Shown piece by piece: positions 11,654 to 24,200 of a stretch of DNA of 64,000 nucleotides. A program made the position numbers and the translations under genes. This stretch comes from Owenia fusiformis (Eukaryota; Annelida; Polychaeta; Sabellida; Oweniidae): NCBI GenBank assembly GCA_903813345.2, contig CAIIXF020000008.1, positions 39,186,867 through 39,250,866 of the forward strand. The letters run 5' to 3'. A model generated the notes under the pieces. It was not told where the DNA came from. It searched no databases and saw nothing but the letters and a program-made list of their open reading frames with translations. Numbering within the stretch: the stretch's first letter is position 1; each line of letters opens with the position of its first letter.

Positions 11654-11890
11654 ACATTACCCAGAATACAATGCTTGCAGCAGATTATTCTGATTGGTAC
11701 ATCAGGCCTTTTGGTCATTACCCAGAATGCAACACTCGAGGGAATGATTCTGATTGGTGTATAAAAATTCTGAACATTCACCAGAATGTTATGCATAAAA
11801 GTAAATCAGTCTACTTTAACTACTCAAAATGCAATGGATACTGCAGAGATTGCTGATTAGTAAATACAGCAAAGCATGAAATTACCCATA
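11628..11890 (+). repeat. 60-bp tandem repeat spanning the GNPAT stop codon
   Basis: 'TTCTGATTGGT' occurs at 11628, 11688 and 11748 with exact 60-bp spacing, each followed by a 'cattacccagaat'-like segment. A degenerate fourth copy lies near 11845-11900 ('tgctgattag', 'attacccataatgcaatg'). The first copy contains the last codons and the TGA of GNPAT; the others lie in the 3' UTR. In copy 3 the equivalent of Ala-Ser-Lys-Leu is disrupted by stops. Confidence 0.8.
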
Positions 11891-13750
11891 ATGCAATGTA
11901 TGAAGCAGACGGCAGTATACGCTGTTGCTGCAGTCCCATAAACCAAAGTGCATTAAAGCTAGGAAGCGAAGCAATATTCTCATTAATACATTCATTTGGT
12001 AGATTTATAGTTTATTTATGTGTAAGAGATTCAGTGTTATAGAAATGTCAGAAAATGAAAGGTTTGTTCAAAAACCTTAGTATGGCATGAATAAATATAT
12101 GGATGATGTCCAGACTTAAATTTGAGCAAAATTGCGAGAAAAATGAGATTTTTAGTACAGATGAAAATCCTCCTCAATTGTACATATATTTGTTAATTGT
12201 TTTTTAGTTTTTATTTCATTTATGATTGAATTTTATTCAAATTATTTTGTTATATATTCATTTGTTTTGTTTGATGTTTTATAAGCTTGTGTTTTATATG
12301 CAAATTGATACATGTATATTTAGAATAATTATTTATTTAGGATTAAATGGCCTCAGTCTTTAACTCTTGATTCTAAAGTACAACAATATCAGAAATAAGA
12401 AATCAGAAGCTTAAATGAACCATCACTTGACTTTAAAACAAACTTTCTTTTTATTTATCTTTATATATGAATAATATTGTTTGCGGGTAAGTAAGTAAAT
12501 AGGTAATGTTTTATGAGTTCAAAAAGTTGCACTAATTTTCATTCCACTTGTGAGAATCGATCAAGTTTTGATATTTAAAGAGAAAGGTTCATATCAAAGT
12601 CTGATGATAGTACAAATGTCAGGTTATATGGATTTAAAAGTTTTGGTGTACTTTTGAGTTAAGTTACATAGTGTCATGGAGTATCAGTTTATCATATCTT
12701 TTTGTACCTGCTATGTTATACAGGTGTGTTTTCGGAATTTAGAAATATAACTTATTTTCACAATTTCTATTAAAATAATGTTATAGTTTATATGATTTTA
12801 AATGTATGTGTTTGTTATTGATCAGTGATGTAAGGGGCTTTGCTGTCATGATTTGTTATTGATGTAAGCCATATGCAACAGGAGTCAAAATTGATTGGTT
12901 AATTGCATTTATTTTTTGTAAAGTTTTTTATTTGGCTCATGTTCACGTTTAAAGACTGGAAAAACTGATTCCATACGTAGTACATACATACTTACAGTTT
13001 TTGTTGCATCTATTTTGTCCCAATAATAGTCGTAAGGGACTTGTTTACTGCTTGAACTTTAAATAACGTTCAACAAGGTTCAAATGATGTGAATCCCTAA
13101 CATTGTATTCCATACAAACGTTGTACATATGACATTGTTTTCCATAATGTATTGTGAATCATAACTGTGCAATATGCTTGTTTTAAATATAGAATACTGA
13201 TTGAGATTTGTGGCTAAAGGTTAAGCGCAAAATGATGGGGAAAGAAATTTGAGGTTAGAGATATATATTTATAAGAGATATGTGACAATGATTTATGGCT
13301 AGATATTGATGGTTGTGACAACAGATCTTTTGCAGTTGATCATATTTATTTTGTAGCATAGGATATGAAAAAGTATTCATGGCATATCGAATTGATTTTC
13401 CATTTTGGGGAGGTATTCACAGAATAATTTCTGTAGGATATAGAGACTTAGATTACCCTGTGAGCAGAGTCTAGTTATAAACTACCCTCTGCCTAGTATA
13501 GACTATATTACAGTTTAGAAACTTTAAAGATCAATAATTCTAACTTAGGCTAATAGATTCTTTTACTTTATGTACAGTTTATTTTTCCTGTATATTCATT
13601 TGTATAAAAAAACATTTATTCATAATGTTATATTTTGTAAATATTATTTGAATTAATAAGAATGATTTAAGAGATAATGTAAGACATTGGGGATGCTTTA
13701 AAATAAAAACCTGAATAAAGTTATAAAATTGGTAATAAAAATGTGTGTAT
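11654..13750 (+). other. Probable GNPAT 3' UTR with clustered poly-A signals
   Basis: AT-rich sequence without convincing coding exons or transposon ends follows the stop. AATAAA occurs at 13702, 13714 and 13734, which would place the cleavage site near 13750. That this whole stretch is one UTR is inferred from the lack of other structure. Confidence 0.55.
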
Positions 13751-13919
13751 TTTTTCAATTTTGCTTCTATGATCTTAGAATAATTTATTCAATACATCCT
13801 GACCCTGTAATCACTCTATGTCCCCTCCACCATATGAAAGAAAGGGAATAGGGGAGGGGTACAAGACTTACTTAGTTCACTAAGCTTTGCATTTCTGTGT
13901 AAGAGGATTTGGAGTATTG

Positions 13920-14035
13920 GTTGTTATATCACAACCACAAGTGGTGTTCAACGGTTGGTGTTCGGCGGTCAGTGTCTGTAACAAATGGCAGGTGGTGAAA
14001 TTTTGCATGTTTGATGCCTTGTTATTGCTTGCTAT
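13920..14035. repeat. Short deletion derivative of the hairpin element
   Basis: 'TATATCACAACCACAAGTGGTG', GC-rich 'ggttggtgttcggcgg' and then 'ggtggtgaaattttgcatg...tgatgccttgtta' match both ends of the 1687-3815 element. The ~135-bp satellite core is missing. Confidence 0.55.
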
Positions 14036-14064
14036 TGCATTCATGCTTCCTGATGGTATTCATA

Positions 14065-14520
14065 CAGGGTGTTTCAGAAAAAGTGCAACCCACGTACCTT
14101 ACATGTACAGGGTGGACCACCCTGTATATATTTTTAACCAATGGAGCTTGAAAAATCTCTTTTGGCATTAGTAAAGATGGTTCAATGAACCATGTGTATG
14201 ACCCATTTTCAGCCCTTAAAAATGTGCTCAAAATGGCTACCACCTCTGCTGACAGACTTCCATACTTCCTCATCTTCCAAGTTATCTCTAGTTGCGGTCT
14301 GCAATGATTCTAGGATAATTGACACACACATTATCTTTCAGGATGAATGCACATGTGTGGTCAAAAACATTGCACAAAGTGTGCAAGTCGTTCTGCAGAA
14401 AAGTAGTAGAAATTTGGGCAACATTGAAACAACTTTAATTATGCAAAACAAGATTTGTCATACTCTATTTGTTAAAGATAAGAATTGTTAGATGAGCTGC
14501 ATTTTTGAAACACCCTGTAC
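14065..14520. mobile_element. MITE with TACAGGGTGTTTCA termini
   Basis: The left end is ACAGGGTGTTTCAGAAAAAG at about 14066; the right end is TTTTTGAAACACCCTGT at about 14518. TA flanks both sides, as for Tc1/mariner-like elements. Length is about 455 bp. A secondary palindrome, ACAGGGTGGACCACCCTGT, sits at 14107. No transposase is present. Confidence 0.65.
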
Positions 14521-15667
14521 TTTTTTTAAAACACTCTGTACCTTTGTTGCTTAATGTTGTCCTAGGTAGTGTTTATGCCTTCCCGATCCTAACTGCTTAT
14601 GGATAATGAACCCGAATTGGGTCATCCTATAAATTTGTATAAACCTGATTTAAATTTTTTCTATGTCAATCTTTTCTAAATATGCTAAACTTAAAAATAA
14701 ACCAATGTTGATTGTCCAACCAGGTTAACAGGAAGAATATATTATATATATATATTATGTACCATTGGTTTCTACAAGAACTAAAATTTTGAAATGCATT
14801 TTTCTTGGAACCACATTCATGTTCTGATGAGTTCATTTCTCGCTTATACTGTATATGAACCGATTTTTTAATTTTTTGGCAAAAAACATGTGAGGATGAA
14901 AGCTATGCATTAATGAATTATCGCTTATTAAAAGATACGTGTGACCTCTAAAATTAGTTTAAAATAAATTCACAATTTTTCGAACAAAAAGTCCTTCAAA
15001 AACCACTTTTTGAAATTAAAAAAAAGTTTCACATATCACACTTTGATAACATTGGGTAAGACTACTATGTATAAGCCAAAGTGGTTTAAACTTTATATGG
15101 GGGCTTTAACTGAGAGTTTTATTGAAGTAAAACAACATTTTAGTAGTCGACATTTTTTAACTATTCAGGTATTGTAGAAAACCAACATGAATTAAAAACC
15201 AATACAATATGTATATTTATTGTGTTCGGTTATCCCCTCTTATACTGGTGTCGTTATCATGTTATACGAGGTCCAATACTTGTTTTATGTTTGGAAACAG
15301 CAAAACACATACAGTTATTATCGAAATCTTATATTATTTTAGATTTGATAGACTTACAAAAGTCGACTGAAGTGTGCATTTCATTTTACGTTTTGCCTAA
15401 CTTATGTTTTCATTAAAATATAGATAGGTGACTTTTAACGGTTTTACAAAGCTGATACATAGGTTGTATGGACTCATCTTTATACCATTTTCTCTATGAT
15501 ATTGATGTGTAACAGTTGTATCAAGATCAGAAATGTTATTCTGCGCGCTTATTAAGTATAGGCAAAGTTTGTGTTTGGATGATGGCCGGTTTCTAACTTT
15601 CTGTAGACTTCAAATTTTACTTCCGGTCCTACCGATGAACACGTCAAAAATAATTCCTACGGAGAGT
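14521..15667. other. Intergenic, nothing recognised
   Basis: AT-rich sequence with a short TA run near 14740. A segment near 15040 (TTTGATAACATTGGGTAAGA) weakly resembles 9264 (TTTGATAACATTGAGTAAGA), which suggests an old dispersed repeat. No gene is seen. Confidence 0.5.
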
Positions 15668-15972
15668 GTCTTCCCATTTCGCCCCTTCCCACTTTGCCCC
15701 TTCTCATTTCGGCCCTCATTTATTCCCATTTGGCCCCTTCCCATTTTGCCCCTTTCCCAAATTGCCCCTTTCCGATTTCGCCCCTCTTCCATTTCGCCCC
15801 CGTCGCATTATGCCCCCTTCCCATTTCGCCCCTCATTTCCCCTTCGCCCCTTCCCATTTCGCCCCTTCCCAATGGGCCCCTTTCCCATTTCGCCCCTCGT
15901 TCATTCCCATTTCGCCCCTTCCCATTTGATTTCGCCCCTCTTCCATTTCGCCCCTGTCCCATTATGCCCCCA
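15668..15972. repeat. C-rich minisatellite, 12-15 bp variable units
   Basis: About 23 short units of the form CCCATTTCGCCCCTT, with frequent length changes, form a strand-asymmetric pyrimidine-rich tract in otherwise AT-rich DNA. Open frames of 60-148 codons on both strands here come from the simple repeat and are not treated as genes. Confidence 0.85.
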
Positions 15973-16782
15973 CATATAATCGAAATTTCGGGTTGATTTA
16001 AAAAAATCGACAATAGTCTGCATAACCTTAGGCTCCAATACCAAAATGGACAGAGGGATGTGATGAATTATACAATGCTGTTTCTCATCTCTTGAAGAAC
16101 ACCAGTTTTATCAAGTATATTATTCCATGCACAGACTCAATTCTGATCCAGGCCATTAGACTACATATCACCTTGTGACCAGAGACAGAAGAATATAGAG
16201 CTTACGAATTTGGACAGAAAAAGGCTTAACTAGGCTAGTTAGATCAGGGTTCATTTTATTCTGTTCAAAGATTATAACATTTGCTATGTATTGGTAGGTG
16301 TCAAGGAATGTGGAGTGCAATGGCAACACGGAATGTCTCGTGATTGCAATTGCTTCACGAGATAACTCAGTAATATTAGTAATTGGTCTGTCATGCAAGT
16401 TTTGCTGCTAATGGTTTCCAGATCAGGTTTGCTGGGACCATGACGTTTGTTTTTGTACCGACATATATTTTCATAAGTTTTAATTTGCATTTAAGTCTGA
16501 CAATCTTTAAAGTTTCAGTCTTTTCAATCATGGTATTTGATATTCATGACCATTTGTGTTTAAGACATTAAATTTTTGATAATTTGTTTGTTGTGTTTGA
16601 TAATTCAACCACGTTTTCATTGATGAAGCACAAGATATTTCCCCTGCAATTGTTATATATATCCAAGAAAGCATTTTATTATCAAAGGACGAGGGATTTT
16701 TCTGGTTATTTCTTATAACATTGGCAGGATTTTCCCGAGTGAATATAGAACCTCACACAAACATAATGAATGAAACACAATA

Positions 16783-17135
16783 ATGCGAATGACTTCAAAG
16801 TGTGTTGACAATTGGAAAATGTATGATGTGGCGGACAGAAAAGAGAGAAAAAGCACATCAGTTGGACAAAGAGTCCTCCTGGACCAAAAATAGAAATACA
16901 TAATGATTATTCACAAGACCTTGTGCAATCCTTGATTGGTAAAACAGAAAATCAGTATTCAACAATACTATTTGAAAATGAAGAGAGTGTATGTGATTTC
17001 AGAAGCAGATGTGATAAAAATGACATTTTTCAAAATGCAGAAGAAAAGGCGTTGAATGGTGAAAAAGTCACTGTAGATAGCCTACTGTTGCCAAGTTTAG
17101 AGGAGTCGAGGATAAAGTGGTTATTTTATGCTTGA
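16783..17135 (+). pseudogene. Broken copy of the helicase-like fragment (see 24201)
   Basis: The nucleotide sequence is nearly the same as 24207-24545. Relative to that copy there is a 2-base gain near 16875 ('gtcctcctggacc' against 'gtccttggacc') that shifts frame to an early stop. The 3' end is also altered near 17080, destroying the FRGLE motif. The second half stays open from 16923. It belongs to the left end of the segmental duplication. Confidence 0.6.
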
Positions 17136-17147
17136 CCAACGAAAATG

Positions 17148-17775
17148 GGGTTTGTGTAAAAAAACGGGTGACCGGGTAGCCGGGTAACCGGGTACTTAAC
17201 ATTCCTTGCAGGGTTACCAACTTTCAAAGTTGCACCATTTGTAGACTACCCTTCAATATTTTTACGTTTTCATTTTAACAAGAACCTGTAAGAGACTGAA
17301 TTTCGGAAGTCCTAGGTAGTTATTTACACAGTCTACACGTACGATGACGTTAGTTGCTTTTTTCTTGTCTGAGTGATTGACAGGATATCGATGACTGTTT
17401 TTATGTGTGCGATTTCTACTAGATATTAAACAAATCTGGAAGATTTACGTATTCGTAAATTGAAAAGTTATTTGCCGTTTTTATCTGTCAATTAGTGTAC
17501 GATGTACAATACAACGTTAGTTGCTTGATTTATTGCCTCACTGATTGACATTGTATTAATTTTGTTTGTCGTTTTGCCGGTTGAATTATTGGTAAATAAA
17601 TTTTGTTGCTTGTTTGGTTGTTTGCTTGATTGGTTGTGTCACTGGTACGTTGATTGGGATGTCAGTTGGGCTTTTTGAGGCATAAAATGAAAAAATCCTA
17701 ACCCTGGTAGGAAGGTAGGGTACCCGGTCACCCGGCTACCCGGTTATCCGGTCATCCGGTTTTTTACACAAACCC
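17148..17775. mobile_element. MITE with GGGTTTGTGTAAAAAAACGGG terminal inverted repeats
   Basis: The left end GGGTTTGTGTAAAAAAACG at 17148 mirrors the right end TTTTTTACACAAACCC at 17760-17775. The inverted repeat continues inward through 'ggtgaccgggtagccgggta' and its complement near 17710-17755. Length is about 628 bp and no coding capacity is seen. In the second duplication copy the matching flank ('gaccaacggaaatg', near 24543) lacks this element. Confidence 0.75.
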
Positions 17776-18507
17776 TTCATGCACATGAGCTAATTAATGT
17801 AAAGCTATAACATGAGTGTCTTGGTAGATATGTTACAGGTTTCAGTATTAAATGTGATATTAAATGCTGTATATTATGTGACCATGAAGCAAGGATCTTA
17901 GTATCTTGAGATTCAGCTTTGTGAGTGTTGTTTGAATGCATGTTCCCATTGCTATTAAAGGGGCAATAAGGACTGTAGAGAAAATAGGAAAGTTTTTTCA
18001 TTTTTTCTGAGCTATCAAGGCAACATTTGGTTTATTATCTTCTTTGAAATACCTATTTTCTAAAAATGTATGGATAAATTATCAATTTCAGCATTAAGAA
18101 GTGTCAATTCAGTTCAAAGCTTCAAAAAGGGGACTTCCACTTTTATATATTTTTAAGATCCACCATGTTTCAAGAGGAATATCAGCTAAAATAATGTTTA
18201 TCTAGGGGGTTTCTTTGTAGATAATAAAAATAGATGTTAGTCTTGATGAAATATCCAAACTTAAATATATTTTGACACTGGTCCATGATCGTTGAATGAC
18301 CCCCTGCACTAATTATTGCACTTTTAAGTAGTACTGTATTATACAGTGCATATTATTCAGGTAGATAGATAATATATCTATCATTCTAGTAGATAACACA
18401 TCTATTATTCAGGTAAATTATACATATATCTTTTCTGTGTAAATTCATCACTCTGGTAATATATTAACAATAACTTAAGTTCATTAACGCCAGAGTAAAA
18501 TGTTTTA

Positions 18508-18557
18508 TTTTCGTGACGTGACCAAATAGTACATTTCGTGACGTGACCAACTAGTAC
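18508..18557 (+). promoter_or_regulatory. Duplicated TGACGTGA element upstream of fibrinogen-like gene 1
   Basis: TTTCGTGACGTGACCAA is present twice, 25 bp apart, about 150-200 bp upstream of the start codon at 18708. TGACGT is the core of CRE/ATF sites, but this is only a sequence resemblance. I did not find the pair at the corresponding place upstream of gene 2. Confidence 0.35.
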
Positions 18558-18707
18558 ATTTAAAGGACAATCACTGCTTGTTCATAAATATTTCAACAGT
18601 TTTGACATTATTGCAGCAAATAGTAAATTGTTAACAGCAGATGCATCTAAGCAACTTTTTAAGCACAAATCCTTCATTCACAATCCGGAAACTAAGCTCA
18701 GACAACC

Positions 18708-20630
18708 ATGGAAGATGGAATCAACAAAAAATTGACGATGAAAGTATTTTTAGTGATGTTCGCTTGTGCGTTTTTTATCAATGAATCGCATACTGTACAC
18801 ATTTCAATTAATCTTTCCAATGAGCAACAGAAAAATATGACTTACATAAAATTCAATTGTACTGAAAGATTGGACAGCGCATGGAAGTCGTTCAAAGTAT
18901 TGAGTAATGCGAGATGCGCGGCGACTTGTAGTGCCAATGCAGAATCATGTAGTTCGTACAACTTGCGAAGAATTCAAGATAAAACATTCCGAGCAGTGTG
19001 CGAGCTGAATGGCCCAAGTACATCTCCACCGACACCTTCCTCCGATCAAGTTGACTATTTTGAGAGAGCGGGTGAGGATATTTCTATACATTCCCTTCTT
19101 AAATACTGCAAACTTTTAAAAAATTAAGGTTTTATATACGCAATGAATAGTGTAACATATAATTTGAGTTGATGTTTCTGGCCTGACCTTTTCGATTATT
19201 TTGTGTTCTCTCGAAAATACGGCTTTATAATACTCAAAATGGAATATTGTGTAGCTATGTCGCATGCACGAAATATAGAATAAGTAGTGTGTCTCGTGGA
19301 ACATTTCAGTAAAACCTGGGCAGCCTGGAAAGCCTGTCGCATCGGTGCACGTCGACCACGCTCATGTCACGTGGACCCCACCCCAAGATGATGGGGGCGC
19401 TGAGATCAACAATTTCAAACTTGAGATACGTCGTTCTGACGATTATAAATGGATGCCAGTGAACTCAGAGGAAGAAATCCCTGGTAACAGTTTCTTGATG
19501 AGGGGGCTTAAACGGGGAGTGATCTATGAAATACGTGTCAAGGCCGAGAACGAGCATGGCACTGGAGCACCATCAATACCATCTAAATCCTTCAAGCACA
19601 GTTAGTATTTCAGTGTTATGCACTTATGGTGCTAGATTGTGATTGAACTTGAATGATGTGGATGGGGATATTAGACATTGTTTTTTTTCACGTTGGATTA
19701 TGGTTTGGGATAGTTGGGGTTTGTTTTCCTCATGGCCCGCCTCATGACTGGTGTACACTTTGATTTTTCTTTTTGGTTTGATAGCAACAATTACTCACAC
19801 TCGCGAATCTATGGTAGCTTTCGCCAGTCATAATTTATACGGGCGTGGATTTTTGATGTAGAAAGGAAGCATAAATTATTTTCAGAGCTGCGAGCCCGAA
19901 AATACACTTGACAGATTCGTTTCCAAATATTTTCGTACTGACACTGTCTTTACTGTATGAGCCTATTCCTCAGCATGGATCAAAATATAATGATGTTTGG
20001 TATACTATGTGATTTAATTATTCTGTTTTAGCGATACCCGATTGTAACACAACCCTCCAAATGCCATGTAAGGACGGCTGGTTGATATTCGCAAACCGGT
20101 ACGATGGCTCGGTAGACTTCAACAAGGGATGGCATGAGTACATTAATGGATTTGGCGACATACACGGAGAATACTTCTTGGGCTTTGAGAATATTCTAAC
20201 AGTTCTGAAGCAGGGACAATACAAACTTCGCGTTGAACTCACCACTTGGCCAGCAGATGGAAGCGTCACAAAATATGCTGAATACGGCCAATTCAACATA
20301 GCAGGGGAGGACGATTATTTTAGACTGACCGCAACGGATTATTCTGGATCTCTTGGCAATAGTTTGAATTATCATAATAACCGGCGATTCTCCACTTGGG
20401 ATAAAGACAACGATGGAAAGGGCGATGGCAACTGCGCCATTTTAACGTCAGGGGCGTGGTGGTATTTTAATTGTAAGGATTGTAATTTATTTGGATTGTA
20501 CTCGACGCCAGGTGTCTTAAGCGACGGCAGGTGCATGTATTGGAGCAAATGGGGAGAGGCAATGGTTGGAGACCAACATACTTACACCTATTCATACAAA
20601 GAAATGAGAATGATGTTAAAGCCGATCTAA
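18708..20630 (+). CDS. Secreted PAN-FN3-fibrinogen-like protein, copy 1
   Basis: Exons 18708-19071, 19310-19600 and 20032-20630, all phase 1. The start may be 18738, where MKVFLVMFACAFF gives a clean signal peptide; the ATG at 18708 adds ten residues. Exon 1 holds a PAN/apple-like region with paired cysteines (CAATC, CSSYNLRR, VCEL). Exon 2 is one fibronectin type III domain (VTWTPPQDDGG...YEIRVKAENEHGTG). Exon 3 is a fibrinogen C-terminal-like domain with DGSVDFNKGW, FSTWDKDNDG, NCA and GAWWYFNC, where the calcium-site aspartates are kept. The fibrinogen domain is short at its start: only seven residues separate its first two cysteines, and the usual C-D-M-x-T-D-G-G-G-W stretch is reduced to CKDGW. 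An AATAAA lies at 20851. Family members are secreted lectin-like or immune-recognition proteins; a specific ligand cannot be inferred. Confidence 0.88.
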
Positions 20631-20859
20631 ATTCTCGTGCGAGTCCATGTAGACATACGAGGCACAAAGTGGCATTCAGTCAAATACCCAAATTTTTCTA
20701 GTTAGACGATTTGCTTTCGAACCATGGAGGCCTACTTTAATCTGTATATAATATCAACATTGAATATTAACAAAAACTTATAAATTCTTGGTAGAATACT
20801 GCATTCTTTGCATTTATTTGAAACATGTAGGAAATAATTGATACATTTGTAATAAATAA

Positions 20860-21897
20860 GTAGAGCGTATACCATAGTAGAGGGCCTCAATTGCTTAAAA
20901 AATTAACTAAAAATATCCATGTAAATATGTTGGTACTATACTTTCCTTGTATGTGACATGCTATTACATTTTATTTTAGCACTTTATGATTATACCTTTA
21001 ACATCGGGTATCTCAAAAAGTGAACTGCTTTTAAGACAATTATTTTCTGAGCAAGAGATTAACCAAATTCATTGAAAATTTGTAGCCATAGTAGCCTAAT
21101 GGTACCATCAGCAAGTCTTATAAATAAAGGAGAGATGGGTTATATATTGTGCTCAGTTAAAACGCATGTCATGATATCCAATGTCAGTTGCTCAATGAGA
21201 CCTTTATCATATTTTGCCAGCTGTCAGGTGTTGGCATCTGTCAATCAGATTCCGCTTTTTCAGGTGTTAGGTCTATTGATTTTTTTCATTGTTGTCTGTA
21301 TGGAATGCAGTTCATCGAACATGCATTATTAAGAATGGGATAATTGAGTCATGGGAGACAATACCATTGGAAGAAATACACGAAAGCATTCTTGTATGGA
21401 AAACGGCTAAAAAATAAATGCCAATTTTCCATTGATATTGGACATTTTGACATGCTGTTTTTAATTTGACAATTCTTGCATAAATTGTGACTGATCACTT
21501 GCCTATGGGTTGTCGGGAAACATTTTCAACGAATTCAGTTCATTGCTGAGAAATACTTGTCAAAAAGCATTTCGATTCATTTTGGACAAGCAATATTCGC
21601 AGTAAAGTTATGTCTGATAACAATACAATATTGGATCTTGTAACATCTCTCCGATCAGTATTTTAATATTTCACTTAATTAAGTACATATTTTTTATTGT
21701 TATAAGAATATCCATCATTTGGCTTTATTGTTATTATAGTAATTTAAATATATTCCATTTCAAAGTTTACTTTTAATACATGACTGATGAAGATTTACTA
21801 TGATTATATGTGGATTTGAAAAAAATTTACAATAAAATTGAATTCTGATATGGAGAGTAATTGACTTAATATAATTTAAGGCTATTTAAATACTTAT
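20860..21897. other. Downstream flank of gene 1, duplicated, no gene recognised
   Basis: This flank matches 27890-29751 closely except for the 0.86 kb insertion in the second copy. An open frame of 86 codons at 21072 is conserved in the other copy (28119), but it has no recognised domain and the identity is that of the whole DNA block. I do not call it a gene. Confidence 0.6.
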
Positions 21898-22184
21898 CAG
21901 GGGCGGATCTGGGAACCAACAAGGGGGGGGGGGGCAAATTTCAGGTCAGAGAAAAAAACTTCCGTGCTTGCGCGGAAACATGTTTTGGGCCCCTAAAACC
22001 CAAAAGTGGGCCCAAATTTTGAGGCTCATTTTCTTCAAAATTTGGCATGAAATTAAAAAATAAGGCCAGTAATGACCAGAAAGGCCCACTTTTTGGGGCC
22101 TAGAGCCCTTTTTGGTCCAACAATTTTACAGGGCCCAATTTTTTTTCTGGGCCCACCCAAGCCCCTCCCCCAGATCCGCCAGTG
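21898..22184. mobile_element. MITE with CAGGGGCGGATCTGG ends
   Basis: The left end CAGGGGCGGATCTGGG at 21898 and the right end CCCAGATCCGCCAGTG at 22184 are imperfect inverted repeats. The inside has G-run and 'gggcccaaa' blocks. The ends resemble hAT-type MITEs found widely in animals. A truncated copy begins at 29752. Target duplications are not clear because another element abuts on the right. Confidence 0.6.
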
Positions 22185-22185
22185 C

Positions 22186-22999
22186 TTACCCCCCTATCAC
22201 ACCAAACTAGTTCTTACCCGTTCTTGCCAGTCCTACGAAAACGTCGTAAAGCGGGCTCAATCTGGCTGTGGTCGGGAAATATGTCTGAAATAATTAGCTT
22301 CTTCGTTCTTAAACAGTCTTCAATACGTCCATCTCGTTCGCAGTTCGTTCAGGTCGCACCACGTCGGTGTGCAACGTAGTAGAACGCGTCCCTTAGTCTA
22401 AAAGGTCAACATGACCTGATAACAGAACGGCATGGTCGCCATCGAATTTTGAATCGATTCAAAATTCTAAAATCACATTCCCGTCTGAGAACGTTCATAA
22501 AGTTCGTAAATAGACCTTAGAAAGTTGCAGCTACGTTCATTCCGTACGCACACAGTTTAAATCCAGTTTTGGAGAACGCAGTGGCAACTTGTTTGGTGTG
22601 ATAGCTATATTTTTGCTAACTCGTTCATAAGCAGTGTTAAATACGTTCTTAATCAGTTTAAACCCGTTTGCAATTAGTTCTACCTCGTTCTAAACACGTC
22701 CTCAGACAGTTCAACTCGTTGTTATAACGTCCCTAGTAGGATTGAAGTACGACGGTTCCGTTCGTAGTACGTCCAGCTCGTCGTTAGTACGTTTTCACCC
22801 GTTCTAATTGTAGAACGTGACCACCACGAGAACATTTTGAGCATTGTCTGAGTTCTAGAGGACCTACCCGTTCGAGTACGTTCGATGAAGTTTGTAAATA
22901 GATCCCAAACGGTTCTTAGTAGGTCCAGTCCGTTCGTACACAGTTGAAGCCCGTTTTCGAGAACGTAGTGAGAACTAGTTTGGTGTGATAGTAGGGTAA
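22186..22999. mobile_element. 0.8 kb inverted-repeat element (TTACCC...CTATCACACC), copy 1
   Basis: The ends CTATCACACCAAACTAGTTC and GAACTAGTTTGGTGTGATAG are perfect complements and are bracketed by TTACCC and GGGTAA. The inside is non-coding and rich in ACGTTC/CGTTC words spaced roughly every 15-25 bp, with an internal partial end copy at 22587-22610. A second copy is at 56782-57588. Confidence 0.8.
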
Positions 23000-24194
23000 T
23001 ACACATTGTATATGGCCTTTAACATTGAGCGGGACAAATCTAATCTACTTGTCACTAAATTAAAACTTCAATAGTGGCACAAATACAAATCAAACAAGAC
23101 AAAAATTGTCCATTTTTACCATATTTCTCCATAATTTGACTTCTGGTTTTGGAAAGTTTAACAATTTTCCAAAATCTTAACAAATAGCTTCTTTGTACAT
23201 TTAGAACACAAAATAAAACTTGTAATCATTGCACAAATGTTTAGCATCAAGCAAGGAATTGCATATCCTGTACTTGTTCTAACTATAGCATCTGCACGTT
23301 TAAACTACAAAGTTTTTGATTCAGATTAGTTGGAAAATTTATTTAAAAATCACTAAATAAGCATCAATATTCTGGAAAAAATAGTCTTCAATTAAAAATA
23401 TCTTCAATTGCACCAATTTATAACAAATTCTAATGATTATTCAATCTTTAATTAAGTCTTTCATTCCAATGGGTCACTAATCAAATGTTTCAGTCCTTGA
23501 TTTTTCCTCTCTTTTCCATACTTTCAACTGTTTTAGAAATAACGATTAAAACAATGCAACTCCATTTACCAGACCTTACATAACACCTGGATTACAATTG
23601 GATGGCCTGTGTGCGACCCGTTTATTGCAAAAATACAGAAAACTATACATCACAAAACACAACACTCTTTACTAATCTCTATCAGAGATTCTCGACCAAA
23701 TGCATCTTGGAATTGTCGTGACTTGAGAGTCAACAATTTATACATTACTTAGGAAATAATATGTCTAATGACATGACACAATACGTATGCCAGAAACCAT
23801 CTAGGTTTCGTAAAATATGGAACCATGTCAACTATGTAGATTTGAATGAAATCTCTAAGCCTGACTTACTGTTTAAATGATATCGTATTACTTGTATAAC
23901 CTTGAACTCGTGCCAGTTTCTCGGAGACCCCACTCACAGAGTGTGAAGAAGTACCTAAATGTTTTTCTTTGAAAACAAATAGGAGGTTTACCTACATCCT
24001 AAGCTGAAACTGACTTGATGTAGGCTTCAGAGTTCATAAACTGTAAAGAAACATTATAAAACTAGAGCTTTACAAAAGTTAGAAAATCTGACTGAAACTA
24101 ACTTATTAATCTAACTTAAAATGAAATGATAGGATTGAACCACGTGTAAACTATTCTTGAGAAAACTTAATCAACATACCATACGGAATTAAAC
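23000..24194. other. Intergenic, nothing recognised
   Basis: AT-rich sequence between the inverted-repeat element and the second duplication copy. No coding exon, RNA gene or repeat end could be supported. Confidence 0.55.
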
Positions 24195-24200
24195 ACAGTA

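Noticed and set aside
15533-15979. Open frame of 148 codons rich in Pro, Phe and Ser
   Set aside because: Lies in the C-rich minisatellite; all frames and both strands are open there for compositional reasons and no domain is visible.
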